Assembly (NCBI GenBank): GCA_033816765.1
Contig: CM066287.1
Coordinates: forward strand, 3,286,001-3,350,000
Reading direction: 5' to 3'
DNA from: Nothopassalora personata
Taxonomy: Eukaryota; Ascomycota; Dothideomycetes; Mycosphaerellales; Mycosphaerellaceae
DNA: 64,000 nt
The notes beneath the pieces were generated by a model. The model was not told the origin of the DNA. It saw only the letters and a program-made list of their open reading frames with translations, and did no database searches. Shown here one piece after another: positions 10,259 through 21,411 of the stretch. A program made the position numbers and the translations under genes. Numbering within the stretch: the first letter of the stretch is position 1; every line of letters begins with the position of its first letter.

Positions 10259-11125
10259 AGCCCATCAGTCAGGACGCTGGCTTCGAATGCCAGAACAGAA
10301 CATCAGTGGAGTTGAAAGATGCCCTGTCGTGGAATTGACCCTTCCCCCGAATCACAGTTCGGGACCAGGCCGTATCCGGAAGATCTCTTAGGGCAGGAGG
10401 CTTTTTTTGTAACCAAGATTTTTGGCGAGTCGCGCTCCCGAGCAGGATTCTGTCGCGTGCCACCTCCCCATTCAGGGACATGGCTGATCGAAACAATTCT
10501 CGAAGAGCGCCGCAAATACTGTACGACTCTTCCGTGAAGAATGCACGGCGAGATTACCGTCTTGGCAACTTGGACTAAATTTGTCGTGACTCAAGCCATG
10601 TGTGCTGACAGCTCGTGTTTCAGGCTGGATGGGCCTATTCGCCCGGCCAGGTAAGCAAGACTTTCTTGCAGCAAAGATCTCCGTATAAGGGAGCACTTGG
10701 GGAATAGAGCGAGAGGCGCTGGGCTTTACTCCTGCATCTGCCCGCGCTGATTCGCTGTCTGGCAGCCCGCAAGCCACAGCTGCGTAGTGGTAGGCTACTA
10801 GGCTAGAGCTCGAGCGCGTCCTCGCCTAGACAGCTGGACGCCTTGACTCTTCTCATGAAAGCGTATTGGTCCCCTGATCCTGCAACGGCCAGAATTGCAA
10901 GCCGTCCTCCTTCCTACCAATTGTGTGGCGCTTCTTCTCTTGAGCTGTCATCTTTATGTCGTTCTATTCTTCTCGAGAAAGACCGTTGCGAAACAGATAC
11001 AACATTCCTCTTCCAGGACCCCGTCATTTTTTTCCCACACTCATTTGTGCAGCTAAAGACGCATTCGTCGTATTATCTATGTCTTTCTCTTTACTCGAAA
11101 TACTATAATCACATCCACGGTCAAG
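10259..11125. other. Intergenic, no gene seen
   Basis: Between the P450 remnant and the arylsulfotransferase-like gene. It may hold further unrecognisable P450 remains on the left and the promoter of the next gene on the right. No C-terminal P450 motif was found. Confidence 0.5.
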
Positions 11126-13085
11126 ATGCAACAGTCTCCTTGGCTCCATCGGTTTTCAACGCTCTCGCTTTTGCTATTCTCATCCCTGCAAGCCAGTGCT
11201 GATATCCATTTTCACGACCACGACGAGGGTCTTTTCAGTTTCGTAACAGTACGTGAGCTGTTGACACCGGCCTTGCGAAGGCACTGGCTAAAAACTTCTA
11301 GCATCCAGAGATCAAAGCTCCCAGATGGAAAGTCAACATTACAGAACCGGAGCTTGTAAGCCCAGGGTACTGGTTTGTCGCGCCCTTCGAGTTCATCGAC
11401 CAAAAAGAGCCTGGTAATGGTTGGGTGGGTCCTATGATTTATGATGGGAAGGGTGATCTTATCTGGAGCGGAGTCGAGCTGAGCAATAACTGGGACGCAA
11501 TCGACTTCAAGATAAGCCGAATACATGGGGAGGATCTTATAACATTCTTGGTGCAACGAGAAGGGGATGGCTACATTCTTGACCAATCGTTCGAAGTTCG
11601 TGAAAAGATTCACATTGGGACATTAGGAATTGACTTCAACTCCCACGAGTTCAACTTTATTGAGGACGGCAAGCGGGCTATTGTCATGGATGAGGGCCGG
11701 AAAGATGCGACGCCACAGCAAGCTCAAGCTGTCGGACGTAACGGGAGCTGCATTGGCCTGTTCAATGGCTTCAAGGAACTGGATACCACGACTTGGACCC
11801 CGGTCTTTGAATGGAGCTCCTTTGAGCACATAAGTCTGAACGATAGCAGCTTTCTCGAAGATGGTGTGGATAAGATGTGCGACAACGAATGGGGATGGGA
11901 CTTTGTGTAGGTACCACGCTTCGCTCTGCGAGGACCTCGCTGACTCCTCGCAGACATTTAAACTCCGTTGACAAGGACCAAAACGGCGATTACTACGTCA
12001 ATGGACGACACACAGACAGCATTTACAAGGTGTCAAAAGACGACGGGCATGTAATGTGGAAACTCCACGGTCGGCAGGGACCCAAAGGTGAATGGGACAT
12101 GGCGGATCTGTCGTTCTCGAGACAGCACAATGTGAGGTTTCGCGGATTCAACGGCACGCACGAGATCATCACCATCCTAGACAACGCCAAGAGCGAAAGC
12201 AAGCAGGAACCAACACACGAGAATTCTCGTGGGTTGACCATCGCGCTGCAAGTCAACGATAGGGTCGCCAGAATAGTGCAGTCGATCGAGCATCCGTACG
12301 GTCCAGGCTCCTATGCTCCTCGCCGTGGCAATTACCAAGTCATGGACAACGATCACATCTTCATGGGCTGGTCCGAACAGGCAACGCATAGTGAACATTC
12401 ACCAGACGGCAAGCCCCTGATGGACGCCACGATGGCAACGGAGTGGTTGGGAAGCTATCGCAGCTACAAGTTCGATTTCGTTGGCCTGCCCACTCAGCCT
12501 CCCCGGGCGGTCTCCGCCGCTTACGCTAGCACCGCAAGGAACTCGACTACCACGATGGTCCACCTGAGCTGGAACGGAGCTACCGAGGTGGACAGGTGGA
12601 ACCTCTACAAGACCACCGAGACCGGAAGTCCGATGATCCAGATCGGCAGCAGGAGCAGGACTGGGTTTGAGACCACCATCGCCTGGGATGGCTACGCAAG
12701 CTACATCATAGCTGAAGCCATCGACAAGACCGGCAAAGCCGTCGGCAGAACAGAGATCGTCAAGACTCTGGAGCCGGCGCGTGATGCCATGAGCGCCGCA
12801 GTCGCAGAAGAGATGCACTGGCTCCAAGAGCTACACGGCGAGAACCAGGCGTGGAAGAACAAAAACGTCTACGCGCCCAGGAGTCGCGCATATCTTTTTG
12901 GCATTTGGTTGGTGGGAGGACTCTGCGGCGCGCTGTTGCTTTTCGCTGCATGGCGGCTCAAAATGCGAGGACATCTTCGAGGACTTCGATCGCCGGACTA
13001 TCATTCGTTGGCCGGGCACGATGATGGAGAGCTGGGGCAGGCGTCGCCATATTTCAAGGAGAGCAATCGCGACATCGTAATATGA
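11126..13085 (+). CDS. Arylsulfotransferase (ASST)-family secretory-pathway protein with C-terminal membrane anchor
   Basis: Three exons (11126-11248, 11302-11906, 11954-13085) give 619 residues; the introns are 53 and 47 nt. Residues 1-24 are a clear signal peptide (LSLLLFSSLQASA). A beta-propeller-like region typical of the fungal arylsulfotransferase family (PF14269) follows, with blocks VSPGYWFVAPF, SHEFNFIEDGKRAIV and HLNSVDKDQNGDYYVNGRH, and later SRQHNVRF and GNYQVMDNDHIFMGWSE. Close to the C-terminus a hydrophobic helix (YLFGIWLVGGLCGALLLFAAW) is followed by basic residues, so it is probably a type I membrane protein of the secretory route. Fungal members are uncharacterised, so sulfotransfer activity is only a family label. 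Confidence 0.88.
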
Positions 13086-13572
13086 GGGCAGATTTTGCCT
13101 GATTTTCGCGAACGCAAGTCGTTATCATTGCATAGATACCCACGACACACGAAAAGTACAGCTTACAGTCCAAGAAGCGAAGCGTAATCGGGCCGGGAGC
13201 AGTCTCAGTTGGAGTGAGCCGCTATGCGTTCTTTATGCCATTGAACCTTGTCACTGTTGAGCAGCACCCGTAAAAAGCTTTGTTACCGTACGTACCCTCA
13301 TTGAGCGTGACTTGTGTTCACAGCAAGCAGAATCTTGACTGATGCTCCTGACCGGCGTCGTCAGAAGTTACCAATCTCATTATATACATTAACTACCGCC
13401 ATCGAAATTCGCAGCAGGCCTGTGGTGCCAGACTCCCAGAAATATCAACAGCCAATGGCCGCACAGCCTTTATGTAAAGCTGCTACAAGTCGTCTGAATC
13501 GTCATCTCGTGTAAAACTAATTCCGGAATCGTGTCTGTCTGGGGCATCACCATTCATTCATTGCCTTCCGAT
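13086..13572. other. Intergenic between convergent genes
   Basis: About 490 bp holding the 3' ends of the ASST-like and lipase genes. No gene or repeat is seen. Confidence 0.6.
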
Positions 13573-15304
13573 CTAGTTGTGGTATGTGGGAGGAGTCGGG
13601 TAGCTTCGGAGAGTCGACGAGCTTCGAGATGTCGCGTAGTCTCGTGGAGTCGTTGATGTTTTAGGCGTGGGGTAGCCTCGAGGAGTCGTGGCCGTGGTGG
13701 TAGTCCCGTACTTTCGAGTGCTCGTATAGGTGGCAGGCTTTGTAGTGCCTGTAGAGGTTGCAGACTTCGTCTTAGAGGTTGGAGAAGTCGTTGAGCTTTT
13801 AGACGTTGTCGGCGTCGAGTTGTCTGGAGGGTTGAGAGCATAGGCTACGATGGTATTAGCATGTCGATATCGTAGAGGTGAAGACCGGAACGTACGCTTT
13901 ATGGCGGGCTCCTGGTTGGATGTGGGCCCGTACGCCAGAATCGCAGCGCCGGCAATCAGGATCGAGTTCTCCGTAAGCAAGAAGTCTGCTAAGTCCAGGC
14001 CCTCGGTCAAGTAGTTACCGCAGATGGCATTCTTGTTGATTCTGCTCACTCGTCCAGGGCCCTGGTTCGCGAGTGCATCTACAACAAGGGCATATGCGAT
14101 TGGATTGTAGAGCACGCCCTCATGCGTGTAGAATGAGCTCGCAGGCTGACCAGGGCAGACGACTTGGACTTCTGTGTTAGAGACGCCAACCTTTCTCGCA
14201 TCGAGTATGAACGCCGAAGCTCCAGTTCCTTGCTGTGGCTCCACAATCTCGTCGAAGAAGCCAGAGTACACAGTGGTAGTCGGGACGTATGCACTGTCAC
14301 CACCAAAGGCCCGCAACGTCTGGATGAACTTGGAAGTGGCCTGCTGCTGCAAGATGCTCGGTGGCAGCGGCTGGCCTGGAGTCGCTAGGAAGTTGGCCAG
14401 GATGGTGCCCTTGTAGTCCGGGGAGTGAGCGATGATGTCCGTCACGCGGGACCTTGTTGAGGGCCAATATTTCGTTGCCCACTGTGCGCAAATCCCTCCC
14501 TGTGACCAGGAGATGATCGCGACGTGACGTTGGTTGCTGATTCCATAGATGTAGTTGATAGCATAGGCAACGTACTCGGAGTTCACCTGAATATCATTGA
14601 GCAAAAAGCCGGGAATGTTGAGCCAGACTGGATCACCGATTGTGGACCCTGTGAGCAACGGAATGTAGTTTCCAACGAACGTTATGTATCCTGTGTTGCC
14701 TGTTCCCGGCACAAGGATTACTGGTTGCGGCGCACCATATCGTCCATACTGGAATGTTGGAGGGATGTGAATCGCCGCGCGTAGTTGCGCCTCCGACAAC
14801 GAGTATGGAGCATCCTTCTTGTTGCCACTCCTGTATGCGTTGGGAATGGGATTCCTCGGATTGAAGTTGTCGACACTGTTCTCACCACTCAACAGGCCAT
14901 TGACAAAATCTAGCCCAGTTTCGGCATTGTCGGTTGTCAAGCCAGCAGCCACAAGATTGCCCGCGAGAGCGACGATGTTGGAAGGCGTCGGGGAAGCTTG
15001 CAGAAGATTCGATAGCGACGACGCGGCAGCAGTTACAGCTACGGGTTTGGCTGTGGCAGTGACCAGCTTAAAGTCCGTAAGGAGGTTGTCCTGGCATCCA
15101 ACGTCAATACTAGGTCCTGGTCAAATATGAGATGGAGGCGCAAACAATCACATTGCCGCTTGGCTTGCCACCTAGATTGTCGATGTCGTCGAGGATGTCT
15201 CCAATCAGATCCCGTCGATCGAGAGCTACATCCGTGGGGGTCGGTGTTGGAGAAGCTAGGCAAAGAGTGCCCAGTAATGCGAGAGGCAGCACGTTGGGAT
15301 GCAT
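13573..15304 (-). CDS. Secreted lipase of the Candida antarctica lipase B (CALB) type
   Basis: Two exons (15304-15152 and 15090-13573; intron 61 nt, donor GTGATT) give 556 residues. A signal peptide (LPLALLGTLCLASP) and an approximately 130-residue pro/linker region come first. The catalytic domain shows the oxyanion motif LVPGTGNTGY, the nucleophile elbow SWSQGG (Ser about 247), then SPDYKGT, an Asp in FFDEIVEP (about 331) and a His in YTHEGV (about 374), the same order as in CALB. The last 90 or so residues are Thr/Ser/Pro-rich with imperfect TTPRxYxT repeats, a likely O-glycosylated stalk absent from classical CALB. It should hydrolyse lipid or polymer esters outside the cell. Assignment is firm; start and donor are moderately sure. 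Confidence 0.92.
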
Positions 15305-17693
15305 GGCTGGGACTGGGAAATGTCTACGGGCAACGAGCAACGGGGTTAGAAGAGAGTGGTGGCCAGCAGTGATCCGAAGATAATAAATCCTACGACTGCG
15401 GCTCCACGACAGGCGCCGTAGTCGTTTTGATCAAACGCCTGGATAGTTGGCGATTCATGTCGACGTCTACTGCGTTGAGCAGGATTGCCGGTTGGCTGGT
15501 ATGCTGTCGGATATATGTTCGTGCGTGCGCTCCTTGTGTGCAGCGCGACAGTCACCTATGGATTAGTGGCGGCTGTGAACTTGAGCTAATACCAGTAGTT
15601 TATCGTCGGTCTGCGACCTGCATTCTCTGTTTATTACAAATACTGTACAGTGCTGGCATCAGCTGCTTCAAGTGGCGGAACTGTGTGTTACCTGCTTTGG
15701 GTAGGGTTCTGATGTAGTATTCGTTGATATGCAATCTCGGATCTGCTCATCGTGCAGGTCGCCTTCGGAGAGAGGGCCGTGAGCACGGCACATCCGTCGT
15801 GAAGAAGTAGCGAGCCAGTAGCAAGAGAGTACTTGTACCAATTCTCTCCGAAGGCTATTTTTTTTGCTTGCAGATCGTTCTCAAGGTCCACCTTTTTTTG
15901 AAATTAGATCTCTCGTAGAACGCTAGCCACAATACCGCTCCCACTGCGCATTTTGGGTCGGTCGCGTCGCGAACATCCAACTACTTCATGAGTTCTAAGG
16001 AACTTTTGTTGCGTAACTTTGCCTTCGAAAAGTTACCTTTTCGCTACCTGGCGGATCGTAATTCGACATAACTTTCTACTATAGGCACGTTATAATTATC
16101 TCGCGATACATTATAGTCGATATGGGTCCTCAGTTGCGAAGAGATAGGCTGATTTGCATAAAATTGTGCGAAGAAGCCACCGACCAAAACCGCGGAGTGG
16201 GATGTAGTTCTCCTCTTGCGACTCTGCACAAACGACATCCATATTCATACTACTTCTTCGCCAACAACCGTTACTGCTCTTTGGAGTGCGTTGCCGCTCC
16301 GTTCTTCGGCAGCTGTCTCATAGCAAGCCTTCGCAGCGAGCCGGCTCATAATGACGCCACCTTAGTCCTCCATCCGCCGATGCATCACTGTACAGCATCA
16401 GCATGCATCCTCGACGCCTCTACGCCTCTGCTCTTTCACGACTCTGCGCGCCTTTGAGAACACTGGGAATCGTCTGCCGGCTTCGACTGTCACGCCAACA
16501 GAAAGATGTCGTTCAAACATCCATCCTAGGTCCGGAGCGGTTGGCAGCGTTCGTACTAAGTTGCAGAGACTGTGGTGATGCCCATCAAGCTGGGCGCCCG
16601 CATGGTACTAGGTAACCATGGCGACATTCAAATTGACACGACAGCCAGAATTCGGGAGTGTGCACATAGTCGTGCTGATGCTGCGAGGACTAGTCGAGAC
16701 ACGAAGTACATTCATTGCAAACAACGCCCGTGAAACCCACGACATCCATCGCGTCGACTACACCTCGAAGTGTCATTTCATCAGTACACGGAGGTAACCC
16801 GGCGAGTAGAAATTGACGGCCCGTTCGGCTATGTCATCTCTCGGTCGTGTTCAGTCCGGAAGAGGCTCGAGCCTCGTACGTTGGCGTACCGGTCGTTGAA
16901 GTAGGGATCGACAAACGGAGTCGTTGCCGGTCCTATTCATGGTACACTACTGGTGAGCCGAATCAACCACAAGTGCAGCACTGCTAATACACGACTTCGA
17001 AGAGATTATCACTCGCATTCATGCAGCGGATTCTTCTCATGGCACAGATTCAGATGCTCTCGAGCAGAAGTCAGAGATTTTCCTCACATGCAACGCATGA
17101 AGTCAAACAATCATGCGAGGCCGGAGAATACTCAGTGTCGATCAGGAGGCTACAGCGACTAGAGCGCTCTCTGAAAGTCACCTCGGCGTCGACAAGCTCA
17201 TTGTTCCTAACATTTTTCCATTTCTGGCAGTCACCGCTCGATTCTCTTACATGGCACGGACTGAACTGCGTTCCTTAATGCTGACACCACGCTTCCTCCT
17301 TTCCACATCTGGCATTTCCTCTGTATCACAGCGTCATGGCGCTCTCAGCGGCGCACACTTTGCGCTGCGTTCCCACGATCTGGCACTTTGGAGTGGTCAA
17401 GCACGACTCGTCGAGGATCCACAGCCTGCCACTTCGCTGACGAGCCGTTTGTAGCGTGCTACAGATGAGAGATCGACATGTTGATGAGCACCGCTACACC
17501 AGCGCTTGCTCGGAAAGCTTTACGAAGGCCCATGCCGCCCACGCAACCTCCGGCAAAGGAGCACTACCGGCCAGTATATGAAGGCTCTCTTGACCGTTGG
17601 AGATCATCTTCTCCAGCATTGCAGTCAGAACTTCTCTTCACCAAATACCGACCACTTCTTACGACTACCTATAATCATAATCAAGTCGTCAAC
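15305..17693. other. Long intergenic stretch without a recognisable gene
   Basis: About 2.4 kb. Only short frames occur on both strands, none with family resemblance or plausible splice continuity. A mildly AT-rich patch lies at about 15855-16110 with runs of T; the rest has ordinary composition. The final 200 bp should be the promoter and leader of the secreted repeat protein. Confidence 0.5.
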
Positions 17694-18419
17694 ATGCGTG
17701 CCTCTACCATCTTCACCATCATCACATCTGCCCTCGTGGCATCTACCGCTGCTCTACCCACTCCAGCTGGCGGTGATATCACAAAGATCGACCAGGAGAG
17801 TGGTTTCATCTCCGCCATCGGCTCTACTCTGGGCTCGATCACTGGCAACGGCGTACGTTTGGCGAGGACAACCAAAGAAGAGTAGTTCAACTGACAACTC
17901 CCAAAGAATGGGAACAAGGACGTGGGAAACCCAGGTACATATTTTGCATACAGCGTATTCCGGACTTGGCTAACTTGTCTATCAGGCAGTGGCAACTCTG
18001 TCGATGGCTCAGGAAACAACTCTGCCAACCCAGGCAAGTTCTACCTTCACCGCGGCCCCTTCTTTCTTCTCTCACCAACTCAGCTGACTCTACTTTCAGG
18101 TTCTGGTAACTCTGCCGGCAACAACAACGGCAACGGATCGGGCAACGGATCAGGGAACCCAGGCATGTCGTCGGCATATTGGTCTTTCCCAAATATTACG
18201 CGTAGCGGGACTGACTTTTGTTACTTAGGTTCTGGCAACACCTTTGGTAACGGCAACAGCCCAGGTTCGGGTAACAGCATCGGCAACGGCAACAGCCCAG
18301 GATCTGGCAATGGAAATCATAGCGGAGCACGTTTTGAGATCATAGCCACACGTGTCGAAACCTACTAACCTCTTTCACAGAATGGGAACGGCTCCGGAAA
18401 CACCGTTAAGTCATCGTAG
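17694..18419 (+). CDS. Small secreted Gly/Asn-rich repeat protein built from repeated exon modules
   Basis: I model six exons: 17694-17852, 17907-17934, 17986-18033, 18100-18162, 18229-18326 and 18381-18419, giving 144 residues with all phases consistent. Residues 1-20 or so are a signal peptide (TIFTIITSALVASTAALP). The mature part is almost only Gly, Ser, Asn and Pro, with repeats such as SGNS, GNGNS and SGNP. Exons 2, 3 and 4 each end in AACCCAG and the following exon starts with a Ser-Gly-Asn codon set, so the modules look duplicated. Introns 3, 4 and 5 start with GC (GCAAGT, GCATGT, GCACGT) and end in AG; the last has a clean CTAAC branch site. No known family; a cell-wall or extracellular role is inferred. 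Confidence 0.7.
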
Positions 18420-19347
18420 CGTTCGACACGACCTCCGCCTAACACGCACGCTCAGATCGATGTAAGCCCTTCCGTCGACCCTACGATTGTGAGCGCTGCA
18501 CGATAGTATATGCTGAAGCGTCACTGATAGTCTGGCAGAACATACTATGAGTCGACATTGAACAAGTGCAGTCCTAGGCGTGTACTATGGACATGGTGAT
18601 ATCGAAATTGGGTTGGATGTACGTGACTGGGAGTTTTCAAGGGTCGACTGACGCATAAAAGGAGAGAGGAATGGCTTAAAACCGGACCAGTGGAGCCAGG
18701 CGAGCGAGAGCATGCCGTGTTGGGGTAACTTCAGAGATACCAATGATAGCTTTTGTGCAATGAAGGCTTCTATCCAATGAAAGCTGCTATCAGTTGTCCA
18801 GAAGGCACCATGGGTTGATCTGTTGATCAAGAGTGATACTTTGGTCTACTACTGTAGCAGTGGTGTGCATCTGCGAGCAGGTCAGCCGCCTCGCGATTTT
18901 GCCTCACAGTCGCTCGTTGCAGAACGTGCCCCGAGGGCGTTGGTGTGATTGGCTCAGCCGGCAGGAAGCCTGGCAATCCACATCCTGTGATGGTGTGCAG
19001 ATGGAGCGCGAGAAATAGCGGTAGCAGTGTCGCGTGCTCATTCAAAGTGACACGCCCACTGCTCGACACTCGACACTCGACCTCAAATACTCGAGTGCTC
19101 GCCCGTCCTGTTGATCCATGGAGGGAGGAGCATCTTGACGTGCATGCACGAGCAGAGACACATCTCACCGACCGGCATTTGACGGGTAGAACCGAACCTA
19201 GAGGACGGGCAAAGCCGCACTGCTTGGCCGAACTCTTCTGCTGTGGATGGGATTTGTTTTGGTGTGTGTGGGAGTCGAAGGGTCGGATCTGAGAATCGGT
19301 AGTTCTAGGGGAGGACCGGCGGTGGGACGGTCGTCAAGACCTTTTCG
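18420..19347. other. Intergenic, no gene seen
   Basis: About 930 bp between the secreted repeat protein and PPN1. Short frames only. A few copies of a CTCGACA word lie near 19060-19085. It is expected to contain the PPN1 promoter. Confidence 0.55.
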
Positions 19348-21411
19348 ATGCGGGGCACGACCGGCCTGTGTGCTACGGCACTCATCATGATTCTGCGAGC
19401 GCTGGCCGCACCGCCGAGTCAGATCCCGCTGGGAGACCATGATCGCCTGCCACAAGTAGCTATCCCGGTGGAGCACACACACAAGAAGCGACCCCTCCAC
19501 GGCCGCTTTCTTCAGATCACAGGTAAGTGACGGCCAGTGTAGTGCCAGCTGTATCACATCACGCTCACTCCCCCACGAGACTTCCACCCCGATCGCTTCT
19601 ATCAAGTCTACTCCTCTACCGATGAAGAGTCAGCATGTCATCGTGGACAGGGTCCAGCAGGCATATATGGAGCAGAGACGAGCGAGTGCGATAGTCCGAT
19701 CGCTCTGGTCAACCGGACGATGGAATGGATCGCGGACGAGTTCAAGGACAACATCGACTTCGTCATTTGGACGGGCGATTCCGCCCGTCATGACAACGAC
19801 GACGATATCCCTCGGACGAAAGAGCAAGTTCTGGGCCTGAATCGTTTCATGGTGGACAAGATGGCAGAAGTGTTTGGCAAGCACAACGGCGATGAGGAAG
19901 ACGAAGACCCGAACAACGATTTCATCATCCCCATCGTGCCGAACCTGGGAAACAATGACATACTCCCTCATAACATCTTCGCCAAGGGACCGAATCAGTG
20001 GACTCGATCATATTCTAACCTCTGGAGACAATTCATACCCGAGGTGCAGAAGCATTCTTTTGAGCAAGGCGGCTGGTTCTATGTCGAAGTGATCCCTCAC
20101 AAGCTGGCAGTGTTCAGCTTGAACACGCTATATTTTTTCGCCAGCAACTCGGCAGCAGATGGCTGCGCCGCTCATTCGGAACCAGGATACCAGCAGATGG
20201 AATGGCTTCGTATCCAGCTACAGTTCATGCGTGACCGTGGAATGAAAGCTATGTTGATTGGACATATCCCACCCGTCCGACAAGATGCGAAGACTTCGTG
20301 GGATGAGACATGCTGGCAGAAGTACACACTTTGGCTGCGGCAATATCGCGACGTAGTGGTGAGCAGCCACTATGGACACTTCAATTATGATCATTTCATG
20401 TTCCAGAACTTCAAGGATTTGGACAAGGACACGAAGAAAGGTCGAATGCAATACTTTCATACCGCACATGAAGAAGACGACAACATGTCGGCTCAAGTCA
20501 AGACCGACTATTTTATTCAGCTCCGAGACGAATGGTCCGAATTGCCTGAGCCTCCCAAGGCTAAATCCAGATCCTGGCTCGATGTTGCCCTTGGCAGGAA
20601 GAAGGACGAGAAGGACTTCAAGAGGAAGCAGAAGAAATACTTCAAGAAGATTGGAGGCGAGTTTGCTGAGCGTTTTGCTGCAACTTTCGTCTCTAGCAGT
20701 GTAGTGCCGAACCTTTTGCCCACGATGCGAGTGTTTGAATACAACACTACGGGCCTGGAAGCCCGCGACTCTGAACCGCACAACGTCCCGGCACCCGCGC
20801 CGTTCGCCTTCGACTCCGGTGACATGGAGGCTGCGAAGAAGAAGCACAAGAAGCACAAATTCACGGTACCAGACGCTCCATCCAAATCCGCGCCTCCTGG
20901 ACCTGCATACTCTCCGCAGTCGCTATCGCTCCTGAAGTACACCCAATACTTTGCGAATCTGACTCGGATCAACAACGATTTCCACGGATCATCCAGCGAG
21001 CAAGAACTCGAGACTATGAAATGGCGCGAAGGGAAGCATAAAGGAAAGAAGCCTCATGACAAAGACCACACGCCCAAGCCTAAGAAGTTCAAGTACGAGA
21101 AGCTCTATGATACACGTGACGACGACATATACAAGCTCGAGGATTTGACGATGCCCAGTCTAATCGATCTTGCGAGAAGGATTGGTGACTTCGTGCCTGA
21201 GGATAATGCCGAAGAGCACGTGGAGAAACAGGCCACGCCGGCCGACGTAGACGCTGACAAGAAGAAGCATAAGCATAAGCATAGAAAGGGCAAGAAGAGG
21301 AAGGGTCCTCATGGGCATAGAAAGGAGAACGAGGCATGGTTCACGTTTATTCGGAGAGCGTTCGTCGAGACGATGGGTCCCGAGGAGTTGGAGGATGAGT
21401 TTGGTCGGTAG
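19348..21411 (+). CDS. PPN1: Vacuolar endopolyphosphatase Ppn1
   Basis: Two exons (19348-19522, 19580-21411; intron 57 nt, acceptor CGAG) give 668 residues. The joined frame reads LHGRFLQITDFHPDRFY, supplying the first metal-binding motif of a metallophosphoesterase. GDSARHD, NLGNND, a GHIPP block and SSHYGHFNYDHF supply the remaining metal ligands in the expected order. An N-terminal hydrophobic segment (ATALIMILRALA) fits a type II signal anchor for the vacuole. The enzyme cleaves long polyphosphate chains into shorter ones. The C-terminal half has long Lys/His-rich stretches (for example KKKHKHKHRKGKKRKG near the end). The acceptor is not ideal, but it restores the conserved DFHPD motif. 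Confidence 0.94.

Noticed and set aside
10268..10300. tRNA T-arm-like hairpin (CTGGC, loop TTCGAAT, GCCAG)
   Set aside because: No matching acceptor stem, D arm or anticodon arm at the right spacing.
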